Below are positions 9,191 through 17,191 of a stretch of 64,000 nt of DNA, piece by piece. Origin of the DNA: Palsa-504 sp963767565 (GTDB lineage Bacteria; Actinomycetota; Actinomycetes; Streptosporangiales; Streptosporangiaceae). The position numbers were made by a program, and so were the translations under genes. How positions within the stretch are numbered: position 1 is the first letter of the stretch; each line of letters starts with the position of its first letter. The notes below the pieces were generated by a model. That model ran no database searches and was not told the DNA's origin. It saw only the letters and a list, made by a program, of their open reading frames with translations. The stretch covers positions 1 through 64,000 of the forward strand of contig CAVYEG010000021.1 of assembly GCA_963767565.1 (NCBI GenBank), in the 5' to 3' direction.

Positions 9191-9435
9191 GGCGCCCTCC
9201 AGCAGTCGTGCTCGGCTACCTGGGCGCGCTGCTGGCCCACAACGAGGATAACCGTTACAGGACGGGACGGATAAGCTGGAGTCCTGTGGCTGCCGCCTCC
9301 TGGAGGCAGCGAGCCAGCGCCTGTGAGCGCCGCGGCGCCGGTCCCGGCCGCTGTCACGGTCGTGCAGCGCCCCCTGTTTGGGGGTGCCGACCCTGTAACC
9401 GCCACGTGCCGAGCTGGCCGAGATTCCCTGGCGGT

Positions 9436-10176
9436 GTGCCATGCGCGCTGGAGCCCATCATCACCGGAACACCACTTGACCCGCTGGTCGCCTTCGCCGA
9501 GCTCGGCCGGATGAAGCTGGGTGAACGGGACCTGCAGGCCGTCCTCGGCCGGGTCGCGGAACTAGCCAGGCAGACCCTGCCCGGCGTGGCCAGCGCCTCG
9601 GTCACCCTGGTCGAATCCGACCGGGCCTTTACCGCGGCTTTCAGCGGGCGGCTGGCCCTGGACCTAGACGAGACCCAGTACCAGGACGGCTTCGGCCCGT
9701 GCCTCGAGGTCGCCCAGTCGGCCGGGACCGTCACCGTCCCCGACATGGCGGCGGAGACCCGCTGGCCGGGCTTCGCCCGCCAGGCCCTCGCCGCCGGCGT
9801 GCACTCCTCCCTGTCGGTGGCGCTGCCTCTGCAGGAAGCTGTCCTCGGCGCACTGAATATCTACGCCACCCAGCCCGCCGTGTTCGACCAAGGCGTCATC
9901 GAGACGGCCCGGACCTTCGCCGGATACGCCGCTGTGGCCATCGCCAACGCCCACCTCTTCCAGAGCACGGCCACGCTGGCCGAGGACATGCGGCGGGCGA
10001 TGGAAACCCGTGCCGTCATCGAGCAGGCCAAGGGCATCCTCGTCGCCCAGCAGCACTGCACCCCCGAGCAGGCCTTCGAACTGCTTACCCGGCTCTCCCA
10101 GGCCACCCACCGCAAGCTCCGCGACTGTGCCGCCGACCTCGTCACCAGCACCGCCGAAGACCGCCCCGCTGACTGA
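9436..10176 (+). CDS. GAF and ANTAR domain protein
   Basis: About 246 aa. A GAF domain (LDPLVAFAELGRM through VAIANAHLF) is followed by an ANTAR RNA-binding domain starting RRAMETRAVIEQAKGILV and ending LRDCAADLV. ANTAR proteins bind paired stem-loops in nascent RNA and prevent termination; the GAF part senses a ligand or partner. This is the common actinobacterial GAF-ANTAR layout, in which partner kinases are often encoded elsewhere. GTG at 9436 is the best in-frame start near the beginning of GAF homology, although no strong ribosome site is seen. ATG at 9510 would cut into the GAF domain. Confidence 0.8.
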   Translation: MPCALEPIITGTPLDPLVAFAELGRMKLGERDLQAVLGRVAELARQTLPGVASASVTLVESDRAFTAAFSGRLALDLDETQYQDGFGPCLEVAQSAGTVTVPDMAAETRWPGFARQALAAGVHSSLSVALPLQEAVLGALNIYATQPAVFDQGVIETARTFAGYAAVAIANAHLFQSTATLAEDMRRAMETRAVIEQAKGILVAQQHCTPEQAFELLTRLSQATHRKLRDCAADLVTSTAEDRPAD

Positions 10177-10379
10177 GGCGTGGCATCACCCCAGGTGCCG
10201 GGACATCGCGGTAGCGACGTCGTGGACGCCGGGGCTCCCCAGCCCTGAGCACCGGACCTCCCTGTGACGCGACGATCGCGCCCGTGGTCGCGCCCGTGAT
10301 ACGGTCGCGTTACCGCTCCGGACCTCGGTGGCTGATGGCGCTTGCCCCTGCGACGCCGCCGAGATGCTCGGAGCTTTCG

Positions 10380-10823
10380 ATGCTGGGATCGGGTAAGACC
10401 CGCGCGGCTCGTGCCGTTGTGACGGCCAGCTCGCCCCGTAGCCAGGCGGCCGACGTTTACCGCCGTTACGCCGCCGCGCTGTACTGGCAGGCGCTGCTGA
10501 CTCGCGACGACCCGGCGCTGGCCGAGCATGCCGTCTGTGACGTCATCACCGATGAGCGTGCGCTGGCCGCCATAGCGGAGCACGGCGACGACGATGGACG
10601 TTATCGCCGGACGGAGTCGGTCCTGCGGCGCTGTGGTCAGTGGGCCGCCGGCCCGGCCTGGCAGATCCGCCGCCCCGGGCCCTCCCGGGCCGGCGCAGCG
10701 GCGGCGATCCATCCACGTGACATGGCCTTCTTGCGGACGGTGATGAACGGACCGGCGTCCTCATCGGCTGCCGTTGCCGAGGACGGCAGCCAGGTCAGGA
10801 CGCCTGCAGCAGGCAGGCAGTGA
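10380..10823 (+). CDS. Small protein resembling ECF sigma region 2
   Basis: 147 aa hypothetical. Residues around RSQAADVYRRYAAALYWQALL and DPALAEHAVCDVITDE look like region 2 of an ECF sigma factor, but no region 4 DNA-binding helix is evident and the last third (TPAAGRQ tail) is low-complexity. ATG at 10380 is chosen because CGGAG lies six bases upstream. It may be a degenerate or repurposed sigma-like regulator. It is followed at once by a strong terminator whose left arm contains the stop codon. Confidence 0.5.
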   Translation: MLGSGKTRAARAVVTASSPRSQAADVYRRYAAALYWQALLTRDDPALAEHAVCDVITDERALAAIAEHGDDDGRYRRTESVLRRCGQWAAGPAWQIRRPGPSRAGAAAAIHPRDMAFLRTVMNGPASSSAAVAEDGSQVRTPAAGRQ

Positions 10824-10855
10824 GCCCGGCAGGAGGGGCCGGGCTCACTGCCTGC
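10813..10855 (+). terminator. Strong hairpin terminator
   Basis: Perfect 18-bp inverted repeat (10813-10830 and 10838-10855) with a 7-nt loop AGGAGGG. The left arm overlaps the TGA of the sigma-like gene. There is no T tract, as is common in actinomycetes. Confidence 0.8.
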
Positions 10856-11442
10856 CCCGGGATGAGGGACATCACTGCCGCGCGCCGCTATCGCGGACCC
10901 GCGAAATATTCGCGGCTGGACGGCAGGGCCCGGGGTATTTCTTGATACGCAGCAGAGCGGGCCAGGACGCCGAAGCCCGCACCGGCCGGCCGCCGACCGC
11001 CCCGAGCAGCGGCTGCCCCGGCGACGGGGCGCCGTGCCATTGAGGCGCTCGTCTGGCTGTGGCTGCAGGGCCATGTGCCGCGCGGGATCGGCCGCGTCGC
11101 GCTGTGGGCTTACCTGCTGATCGCCTTCCTCGTGCTGCCCGTGGGCGGCCGTCTCCCAGCGCCGCCATCACGCTGGACTGCCGCTTGGCCGGGCCCCATC
11201 CGCAGCGTGCCGGGTCCGGGCCCGGAGACCTCATGTCGGTCGGCTGGCCGGTACTGCCTTGACGTGAATGAGCGCCGGCGTCTTCGCCATCGCGGGCCGT
11301 GCATTTGGTGGCCTGGGAATCAGGCGTACTGTCAGCAGTGGGACCATCGCCCTTGTCGTGCCAGCGTGTACGCGAGATTGCGACTCCAGCTGCTCTGGAC
11401 CCCGGCGGCACCTGACAATCCAGGTCGAACAGGTGGCACGCC
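10856..11442. other. 587-bp gap without a convincing gene
   Basis: No frame here has consistent codon bias. A plus-strand frame near 11055-11160 encodes one hydrophobic helix (ALWAYLLIAFLVLPVGG) but degenerates afterwards, so it may be a decayed membrane-protein fragment. The perfect palindrome at 10899-10915 is the only clear signal. Confidence 0.5.
10899..10915. promoter_or_regulatory. 17-bp palindrome
   Basis: CCGCGAA-ATA-TTCGCGG, arms of 7 bp, in an AT-rich island inside very GC-rich sequence. It could be an operator or promoter element; no target gene is obvious nearby. Confidence 0.35.
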
Positions 11443-12264
11443 ATGACAGGTCCTATCGACTCGCCGGTCCCGGCCGCCTGGACGGGTCAGGAACTCGCCG
11501 AACTAAGTGACCGCGAGCTGCTGGGCATCGTGAGCTCGCTGCCCCGCTTCAGCCAGCGGCGGATAGCGGTGTGCGACCTGCTGGTCAGCCGCCACCGTGA
11601 CCTGGTCTGGTCCTGCGTCCGGCGATATAGGCACGGCTCTGAGCCGACTGAAGACCTGATGCAGGTGGGCTACGTTGGCCTGGTCGCGGCGATCAATAAC
11701 TTCGACCCAGCCGCTGGCTGCTCCCTGGCGACCTATGCTCACCCGCACATTACCGGCGAGATCAAGCGATATTTCCGGGACAAGCGCTGGCAGGTTCACA
11801 TCACCCGGTCCGCCAAGGAGCTGGCCATCCAAGCCCGGGCGGCGACCTGGCAGCTGACCCAGGAGCTCGGACGCATGCCAGCCAAGTCCGACCTGGCCGC
11901 TTTCCTGAGGGTCAGCGACCAGGATCTGCGGAACGCCCAGCTGGCCGAGATGGCGTTCCAGCCGTCCTCGCTGGACGCGCCGACGTCCAGCCAGCCTGGA
12001 GCGGCCATTCAGGCGGACCTGCTGGGCGGGGATGACCCGCGGATGGAGCACGTGCTCGATATGCAGGCCGTCGCCACGCACTGGCCCGAGCTGCCGCTGC
12101 TCGAGCAGAAGATCCTGCTCCTGCGCTTCTACGGCAGCATGACCCAGGATCAGATCGGCCGCCATCTCGGCATCTCCCAAATGCAGGTCTCCCGGCTGCT
12201 CAGCCACGCGCTCGGCTACCTCCGCCCGCGCCTACTCGGGCTAGACGAGGCAACCGCCAGGTGA
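11443..12264 (+). CDS. SigB/SigF/SigG-family RNA polymerase sigma factor
   Basis: 273 aa group-3 sigma factor. Region 2 runs from about LLVSRHRDLVWSCVRRY through the core-binding DLMQVGYVGLVAAINNFDP to the -10-recognition part IKRYFRDKRW; region 3 follows (ELGRMPAKSDLAAFLRVSDQDL); region 4 contains LLRFYGSMTQDQIGRHLGISQMQVSRLL, the -35 helix-turn-helix. These sigma factors serve general stress or development and are normally held by an anti-sigma kinase. No RsbW gene is adjacent; the MEDS-ATPase protein at 41.7 kb is a distant candidate. AGGTGG precedes the ATG. A frameshifted relative lies at 14.4-14.7 kb on the other strand. Confidence 0.85.
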   Translation: MTGPIDSPVPAAWTGQELAELSDRELLGIVSSLPRFSQRRIAVCDLLVSRHRDLVWSCVRRYRHGSEPTEDLMQVGYVGLVAAINNFDPAAGCSLATYAHPHITGEIKRYFRDKRWQVHITRSAKELAIQARAATWQLTQELGRMPAKSDLAAFLRVSDQDLRNAQLAEMAFQPSSLDAPTSSQPGAAIQADLLGGDDPRMEHVLDMQAVATHWPELPLLEQKILLLRFYGSMTQDQIGRHLGISQMQVSRLLSHALGYLRPRLLGLDEATAR

Positions 12265-12321
12265 GGACCGGGTCGACGCCGTCCGGCCGGCACCAGCGCG
12301 CGGGTTAGAGAAAGCCTCCTG

Positions 12322-12573
12322 GTGACGCACGTCCTTAAGCCGCGGCGTCTGGCCAGCTCGCATCTTAGGACGCCACGGCCGGTCGCGCCTCCCGTCGGCC
12401 AGGTCGCCATGATCGTTAACGCGCTGGCCGCAAGCGCCGCGGTGACCGGGGCGGCCGCATTGACGTTGCTCGCCAGCTATGGGCTGTGCCGCCTCGTCCT
12501 CGACCGGCGGCGGCTCGCGGCCTGGGAATCCGCGTGGTCCCTGACCGGGCCCCGCTGGACAACCCGTCGCTAG
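12322..12573 (+). pseudogene. C-terminal fragment of an Rv1733c-like membrane protein
   Basis: 83 codons. The last 50 form one hydrophobic helix (VTGAAALTLLASYGLCRLVLD) followed by RRRLAAWESAWSLTGPRWT, which matches the C-terminal end typical of Rv1733c-family actinobacterial membrane proteins. The N-terminal helix and the large extracytoplasmic part of that family are absent, so this is most likely a truncated remnant. A small functional single-span protein starting at 12409 cannot be excluded. Confidence 0.5.
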
Positions 12574-12688
12574 GTCCGGTGCCCGCGCCACGCGGGCGTG
12601 ACGGTTCCTGTCCTCAGGCACCGTCCACCCAGACGCTTCTGGCCGCGCTCGTCCCGGCCCGTCGGTCAGAACGTGCAGGTCTGCGAAG

Positions 12689-12717
12689 TTGATATTTTAT
12701 CGTTAACACTGTAGGTT
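12689..12717 (+). promoter_or_regulatory. Promoter of the aldehyde dehydrogenase gene
   Basis: TTGATA (12689-12694) and TAGGTT (12712-12717) separated by exactly 17 bp, in an AT-rich patch, fit a housekeeping sigma promoter. The start point would be near 12724, about 90 nt before the coding region. Confidence 0.65.
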
Positions 12718-12727
12718 CACTTCGTAG

Positions 12728-12742
12728 GTCTACTAAGTAGAC
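12728..12742. promoter_or_regulatory. Operator-like palindrome
   Basis: GTCTACTAAGTAGAC, a perfect 15-bp palindrome around a central base, starts a few bases after the predicted transcription start of the aldehyde dehydrogenase. That is a classic position for a repressor site. The cognate regulator is unknown. Confidence 0.55.
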
Positions 12743-12812
12743 AGCGCGTGGTGCTGACTGGCCGCCATCGGGCGGTTGCCGTCACCGCGCCGCCAAGGGA
12801 GATGACCATTTC

Positions 12813-14303
12813 ATGACTGTGACCCTGGATCGCGACGTCGAGGCCTTCATCGGCTGCCCGCGACAGCTGTTCATCAACGGGCAATGGTGCGACGCGGCGT
12901 CGGGCCAGACGTTCGATACGCCCAACCCCGCGACCGGGGAGACGCTGGCCCGGGTCGCCGAGGGCGATGCCGAGGACATCAACCGGGCTGTGCGGGCGGC
13001 GCGCCAGGCGTTCGAAGAGGGCCCCTGGGGCAGGATGACCCCCTCGGAGCGGGGACGGACCATCTGGCGGATCGGCGACCTGATCCTCGAGCACGCCGAC
13101 GAACTGGCCCAGCTCGAGTCGCTGGACAACGGCAAGCCGTTCGCCGTGGCCAAGGCGGCTGACGTACCGCTGGCCGCAGACTTGTTCCACTACATGGCCG
13201 GGTGGGCGACCAAGATCGAGGGCAACTCGATCAGCATCTCGGTGCCCTACATGCCGGGCGCGAACTTCCACTCCTACACGCTGCGCGAGCCGCTCGGCGT
13301 GGTCGGGCAGATCATCCCCTGGAACTTCCCGCTGCTGATGGCCGCGTGGAAGCTCGGCCCGGCGCTCGCAGCCGGCAACTGCGTGGTGCTCAAGCCGGCC
13401 GAGCAGACCCCGCTGACCGCGCTGCGCCTGGCCGGGCTCATCGCCGAGGCCGGCGTACCGGACGGGGTAGTGAACGTGGTACCCGGTTTCGGCGAGACTG
13501 CCGGAGCGGCCCTGGCCGCCCACCCAGACGTGGACAAGGTCGCGTTCACCGGTTCCACCGAGGTGGGCAAGCTGATCGTCGCGGCCTCGGGGGCCAGCAA
13601 CCTGAAGAAGCTGACCCTGGAACTCGGCGGCAAGAGTCCCAACATCGTGTTCGACGACGCCGGGCCTGGCGCCATCGAGGGTGCCGCGAATGCGATCTTC
13701 TTCAACCACGGGCAGTGCTGCGTGGCCGGCTCGCGGCTGTACGTCCAGCGCGGCCGGTTCGATGAAGTCCTCGACGGCGTCGCGCAGATCGCCAAGTCGA
13801 TCAAGATGGGACCGGGGATGGAACCAGGGACGCAGATGGGCCCGCTGGTCTCCGACGAGCAGTTCCGCCGGGTAACCGGCTTCCTGGAGTCCGGGAAGGC
13901 CGACGGCGCTACTGCGCTGGCCGGGGGCGGGCGGTACGGTGACCGCGGCTACTTCGTCGAGCCCACCGTGCTGACCAATACCCGCCCGGAGATGCAGGTC
14001 GTCCGCGAGGAGATCTTCGGTCCGGTCCTGGTCGCCGCCCCGTTCGCCGATCTGGATGAGATCGCCGCGGTGGCGAACGACTCCGAGTACGGTCTGGGGG
14101 CGGGCATCTGGACCAGGGACATCTCCAAGGCCCATGCCCTGGCCAAGAAGATCCGGGCCGGCACCGTCTGGATCAACTGCTACAACGTGTTCGATGCGGC
14201 ACTGCCGTTCGGCGGGTACAAGCAGTCCGGCTGGGGCCGTGAGATGGGCCACGAGGCGCTCCATGCCTACACCGAAGTCAAGGCCGTCACCACTCAGCTG
14301 TAG
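12813..14303 (+). CDS. NAD(P)-dependent aldehyde dehydrogenase
   Basis: 496 aa, normal length for class 1/2 aldehyde dehydrogenases, which oxidise aldehydes to acids. Visible: oxyanion Asn in IIPWNFPLL (Asn171), cofactor region KPAEQTPLTAL and FTGSTEVGK, general base Glu270 in LELGGKSPN, and nucleophile Cys303 in FNHGQCCVAGS. The C-terminal oligomerisation stretch PFGGYKQSGWGREMG is intact. AAGGGAG precedes the ATG. The gene stands alone between its own promoter/operator and a terminator, so it looks like an inducible single-gene unit. The substrate cannot be told; phenylacetaldehyde- or betaine-aldehyde-type substrates are possible. Confidence 0.9.
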   Translation: MTVTLDRDVEAFIGCPRQLFINGQWCDAASGQTFDTPNPATGETLARVAEGDAEDINRAVRAARQAFEEGPWGRMTPSERGRTIWRIGDLILEHADELAQLESLDNGKPFAVAKAADVPLAADLFHYMAGWATKIEGNSISISVPYMPGANFHSYTLREPLGVVGQIIPWNFPLLMAAWKLGPALAAGNCVVLKPAEQTPLTALRLAGLIAEAGVPDGVVNVVPGFGETAGAALAAHPDVDKVAFTGSTEVGKLIVAASGASNLKKLTLELGGKSPNIVFDDAGPGAIEGAANAIFFNHGQCCVAGSRLYVQRGRFDEVLDGVAQIAKSIKMGPGMEPGTQMGPLVSDEQFRRVTGFLESGKADGATALAGGGRYGDRGYFVEPTVLTNTRPEMQVVREEIFGPVLVAAPFADLDEIAAVANDSEYGLGAGIWTRDISKAHALAKKIRAGTVWINCYNVFDAALPFGGYKQSGWGREMGHEALHAYTEVKAVTTQL

Positions 14304-14317
14304 TAAATCAGCAGCCA

Positions 14318-14348
14318 TAGCCCCCGGACCGGACCGGCCCGGGGGCTA
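14318..14348 (+). terminator. Terminator of the aldehyde dehydrogenase gene
   Basis: TAGCCCCCGG (14318-14327) pairs with CCGGGGGCTA (14339-14348) across an 11-nt loop, 14 bp after the stop codon. Confidence 0.7.
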
Positions 14349-14408
14349 CGGCGTCGCATGGGTAGGAGCCCAGGGCTCCGGCGTGTTCCGTGAATGTCCC
14401 CATCTGTC

Positions 14409-14715
14409 TTAGCCTGGGTCAAGATCCTGCTCACGCGCGGGCAGCTCGCCCCAGTGCTGGGCCGGCTCAGGGCTGCGCAGGTACTGTCGCACGCAGGAGC
14501 GGACCAGGCCCTGGTAGCGCGTGACCAGCAGCTCGCACGCCGCCGCACGCCGCACGCCGCTCGCTGGCCTGCGGCGACAACCGGACCATGGCCAGCAGCG
14601 CCTGGTCATCGAGCTCGGCCAGCTCCTTGGTAAGCATCCGGTCTGGCGGGACGGGCCGACCCGGCCCCGATCCCAGGACAGGTACCGAGACCACTCCTGC
14701 TCCGGCGGATCTCAT
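14409..14715 (-). pseudogene. Frameshifted, truncated SigB/F-type sigma factor
   Basis: Two minus-strand frames together encode the N-terminal part of a sigma factor like the one at 11.4 kb. One frame gives LTKELAELDDQALLAMV and SPQASERRAA. After a shift near 14545 the next gives CELLVTRYQGLVRSCVRQYL and SPEPAQ, then loses similarity before the core-binding motif and stops at 14409. The intact copy reads QELAELSDRELLGIV and CDLLVSRHRDLVWSCVRRY at the same places. Repeated CGCACGCCG units at the shift point suggest slippage. Probably non-functional. Confidence 0.65.
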
Positions 14716-14732
14716 GACCCGGGATTCCCCTG

Positions 14733-15161
14733 TCAAGTCACGTGACGCTTTGGGCCTGTTCCGATCCTCGTTACAGGCCCAAAGCCCGGCGGACGGAGGC
14801 GTACCGGGAGCGGGCCTGGCGGCAGGCCCCGAGGCGGATCGTCCCGGCCGGCCCGCCTGCTCAGCGCCTGCCTGGCCAGCCAGATCAGCTCATCGACAGA
14901 GACCGGCAGTCCCGCCGGGCGCGACCGGGGGCGCAGCACCGACTCGGCGAGCGTGAACTCAGCCGCTTCCTCGTCGTCGCGGTACACCACGAACTCGCCC
15001 CACTGGCTGCCGGAACCGATGCCGAGGTGGTCGATCTGGTAGGTGCTGCCGTCGTGCTCGAAGGCGGCGACGGTCTCGCCGGAGCCGGGGTCGGCTGCTG
15101 CGGCCCGCAGGGAACCACACTCCTCGCACTCGCACAGGCCGGTCTCGCGGGTGGTGGTCAT
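14733..15161 (-). CDS. Conserved-looking hypothetical protein with CxC..C motif
   Basis: 142 aa, family not recognised. The N-terminus carries Cys residues (LCECEECGSLRAAAADPGSG) that could bind metal. The middle (YQIDHLGIGSGSQWGEFVVY) looks folded; the last 40 residues are Pro/Arg-rich and may not be structured. It starts 3 bp after the stop of the next upstream gene, so the two are coupled. A 13-bp hairpin overlaps its 3' end. Confidence 0.55.
   Translation of the reverse strand: MTTTRETGLCECEECGSLRAAAADPGSGETVAAFEHDGSTYQIDHLGIGSGSQWGEFVVYRDDEEAAEFTLAESVLRPRSRPAGLPVSVDELIWLARQALSRRAGRDDPPRGLPPGPLPVRLRPPGFGPVTRIGTGPKRHVT
14747..14785. terminator. 13-bp hairpin, probable (bidirectional) terminator
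   Basis: GCTTTGGGCCTGT (14747-14759) pairs perfectly with ACAGGCCCAAAGC (14773-14785), 13-nt loop. It overlaps the last codons of the minus-strand hypothetical gene and would end its operon. Confidence 0.6.
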
Positions 15162-15164
15162 CGG

Positions 15165-15566
15165 TCATCCTTCAGCCGCGCCGGGCACGTGCGGCCCGGT
15201 CCGGCCGGGCGGCAGGTTGGCATCGACGAGCGTGCTCCACCCAGCCTGGCGGGCACTGACGTCCTCGCAGCGCTGCTGAAGCCGGTCCAGTGACTCGCTA
15301 TCGCCAAGCTGGAATGCCGCCTCCACGCGTGCGCTGTCCTGGACCTCGGGCAGGTCCAGGACAGCATCGACCAGGCTGGCGCGGCGCCCGGGAGTGATGT
15401 GCCCCGGCTCGGCGCGCAACGATACCCGGGCGGTGCCTCCAGATCCTTCGGAGGTGGTCACCTCGGCCGTGGCGACCGTGCGGTCGTCATCGCTGACCTC
15501 GACGTGCTGACGCAGGTCATTCCCAGCCATCACGGACCCGGGCACGAGCTTCTTGGCGGTGCTCAT
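15165..15566 (-). CDS. Hypothetical protein, operon partner
   Basis: 133 aa, soluble, acidic, not recognised. SVMAGNDLRQHVEVSDDDRTVATAEVTT looks like beta strands; PGRRASLVDAVLDLP and ARVEAAFQLGDSESLDRLQQR look helical. ATG is preceded by AGAAAGGGTAAG. Three bases separate its stop from the next ATG. It belongs to a minus-strand group of small genes (16294 to 14733) that faces the TetR gene. Confidence 0.55.
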   Translation of the reverse strand: MSTAKKLVPGSVMAGNDLRQHVEVSDDDRTVATAEVTTSEGSGGTARVSLRAEPGHITPGRRASLVDAVLDLPEVQDSARVEAAFQLGDSESLDRLQQRCEDVSARQAGWSTLVDANLPPGRTGPHVPGAAEG

Positions 15567-15611
15567 GGGCTGCTTACCCTTTCTGGCTGAGTCATCTGCC
15601 GGTGCGCTGGT

Positions 15612-15686
15612 TCAGTGCCTGCGCAGGAACAGGACGACAAGCACGATGATCACGATGACGATAATGACTCCGAAGCTGATGAACAT
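15612..15686 (-). CDS. 24-residue single-span membrane peptide
   Basis: MFISFGVIIVIVIIVLVVLFLRRH: one hydrophobic helix with a basic C-terminal end. GAGGTG lies six bases before the ATG, so it is probably translated. Tiny one-helix proteins like this are common in actinomycetes and often overlooked; function unknown. It sits between the 180-aa membrane protein and the two hypothetical genes on the same strand. Confidence 0.6.
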   Translation of the reverse strand: MFISFGVIIVIVIIVLVVLFLRRH

Positions 15687-15751
15687 GGGGTACACCTCTG
15701 GTGCCCGGCCGCCCCGGTTCAGGGCGTGGTGACGCGCGGGTGACGGTTGAG

Positions 15752-16294
15752 TCAGTCCGCGGGCGCGGATGCGCCGGCGGGGACTGCGGCGCCCTGGCCG
15801 GCCGGGGGCTCCGGCTGTGCGGCGGGGGCCTGGCTGGCCAGCGCATCTGGCTGCGGGGAAGCGGGCCGGCGCCCGAGCAGGCGCTCGGACAGGCTGGGCC
15901 GGCGCAGGCCCGGATCGTGGCCGTCCCGGGTCGTACCGTCGTCGCCCAGCGTGCTGGCGGTGTAGGCGCGGGCAGTGTCGCGCTGGCCGCGCAGGTCGTC
16001 GCGGTCCGCGCTGACGGCGGCGGTCTCGCGGCGGGACTGGGCCAGCCCGCGGCGGGCGTCGCGGCCGCGGCGGGAGGTGCGGCGGGCGCCAGCCAGCAGC
16101 AGGCTCAGCCCGGCCAGGGCCAGCGCCCCAATGACGATGCCGTACAGGAACAGGGTGCCGGTGGAGCCGGTCACGTGATAGCCGAACACGGCGAAGTGAG
16201 TCACCGCATGGGCATGACCGCCGTTGGCCAGCACGCCGGCCACGCCGACGATCACCGCGGCGACCAGGATGACCAGCCCGAGAATGACGATCAT
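15752..16294 (-). CDS. Two-span membrane protein with long cytoplasmic tail
   Basis: 180 aa. Two hydrophobic helices (residues about 1-22 and 42-65) are separated by a short His-containing loop (GGHAHAVTHFAVFGYHVTG). Then comes a basic hydrophilic tail of over 100 residues rich in Arg, Ala, Pro. ATG at 16294 is preferred because TTGGAG lies seven bases upstream; the TTG inside that site would add four residues. Family not recognised. It is the first gene of the minus-strand group controlled by the palindromic region shared with the TetR gene. Confidence 0.6.
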   Translation of the reverse strand: MIVILGLVILVAAVIVGVAGVLANGGHAHAVTHFAVFGYHVTGSTGTLFLYGIVIGALALAGLSLLLAGARRTSRRGRDARRGLAQSRRETAAVSADRDDLRGQRDTARAYTASTLGDDGTTRDGHDPGLRRPSLSERLLGRRPASPQPDALASQAPAAQPEPPAGQGAAVPAGASAPAD

Positions 16295-16317
16295 TATGCG
16301 CTCCAACCTGTTTATGT

Positions 16318-16327
16318 GTAGATCTAC
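16318..16327. promoter_or_regulatory. Operator copy 1 (GTAGATCTAC)
   Basis: Palindrome GTAGATCTAC, 24 bp upstream of the ATG of the divergent membrane-protein gene. The same 10 bp recurs at 16361-16370, strongly suggesting binding sites of the adjacent TetR-type repressor. Confidence 0.7.
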
Positions 16328-16333
16328 AGTAAA

Positions 16334-16350
16334 TCACCTGGTTAAGGTGA
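16334..16350. promoter_or_regulatory. Second palindrome between the operators
   Basis: TCACCT-GGTTA-AGGTGA, 6-bp arms, midway between the two GTAGATCTAC copies. It could be a further site or part of the divergent promoters. Confidence 0.4.
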
Positions 16351-16357
16351 TGTCAAC

Positions 16358-16373
16358 ATCGTAGATCTACGAT
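16358..16373. promoter_or_regulatory. Operator copy 2 (16-bp perfect palindrome)
   Basis: ATCGTAGATCTACGAT lies just before TATGCT (16381-16386), a possible -10 box of the TetR gene. Binding here would block that promoter, fitting autorepression. Confidence 0.7.
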
Positions 16374-16429
16374 GGTGGAGTATGCTGGTGGCTTGCACCC
16401 GCTCATTAGGAGGGGACAGTGCTCCCGTC

Positions 16430-17191
16430 ATGACCACCCCGACTGCCCGCGCCGCCGGCGGCCCCGCCGACGGCGGCGGCAAGATCACCCGCGATGCCGT
16501 GCTGGCCGCCGCGCTGGAGATCATCGACCGCGACGGCGCCGACGCGCTGTCCATGCGCCGCCTGGCCCGCGCCCTGGACCGGGACCCGATGATCCTCTAC
16601 CGGCACGCGCCGGGCAAGGCCGCCCTGCTCGACAGCGTCGCCGAGACCATCCTGGCTCAGCTGCGAGTCGACTCCGCCGACCCCGACTGGGCCGGCCAGC
16701 TGCGGGAGGTCGCCCGCCGCTTCCGCGCGCTGGCGCTGGCCCACCCGCACGTGGTGCCGCTGATCGTCACCCGGCCGCTGGCCACCCCGCTCGGGCTGCG
16801 CCCCCTGGGTACCTTGCGCCCGCTGGAGGACATCCTGGCCCTGCTCACCCGGGCCGGGTTCAGCGGGCCCGATGCCCTGCACATCTACCGGGCCCTGTTC
16901 GGCTTCCTGCACGGCCACGTCCTGGACGAGCTCCAGGAACTCACCGTCAACCCGGACGAGACCGACGACCTGCTCCGGCTCGGCCTGCACCGGCTCCCGA
17001 TCGGCGACTTCCCCTTGCTCCGCGGCCTGGCCCCCGTCCTGGCCCGCTACGACGGCGCCGCCGAGCTCGAACGCGGCCTCGACATCCTGCTCACCGGGCT
17101 GACCACCACCCTGACCCCCAGCCGGCCCGACGCGTCCGCACCCGGGGAGAACGCCGCGCCGGGCTGGCCTCCGGAGGGCGGCAATGAGTGA
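16430..17191 (+). CDS. TetR-family transcriptional regulator
   Basis: 253 aa from ATG 16430 (an ATG at 16382 would add 16 residues; AGGAGGGG lies between the two). The N-terminal helix-turn-helix reads ITRDAVLAAALEIIDRDGADALSMRRLARAL then DRDPMILYRHAPGKAALLD. The C-terminal domain matches the TetR_C type that binds hydrophobic effectors. Palindromic operators lie in the divergent intergenic region, so it probably represses itself and the opposing membrane-protein group. It is translationally coupled to the next gene, whose ATG overlaps its last codons. Confidence 0.85.
   Translation: MTTPTARAAGGPADGGGKITRDAVLAAALEIIDRDGADALSMRRLARALDRDPMILYRHAPGKAALLDSVAETILAQLRVDSADPDWAGQLREVARRFRALALAHPHVVPLIVTRPLATPLGLRPLGTLRPLEDILALLTRAGFSGPDALHIYRALFGFLHGHVLDELQELTVNPDETDDLLRLGLHRLPIGDFPLLRGLAPVLARYDGAAELERGLDILLTGLTTTLTPSRPDASAPGENAAPGWPPEGGNE

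Noticed and set aside
11075..11446. Membrane protein gene on the plus strand
   Set aside because: One good hydrophobic helix, then codon bias and composition collapse; no ribosome site. Listed only as possible debris.
12717..14318. 533-codon frame antisense to the aldehyde dehydrogenase
   Set aside because: Shadow frame; no recognisable domain.
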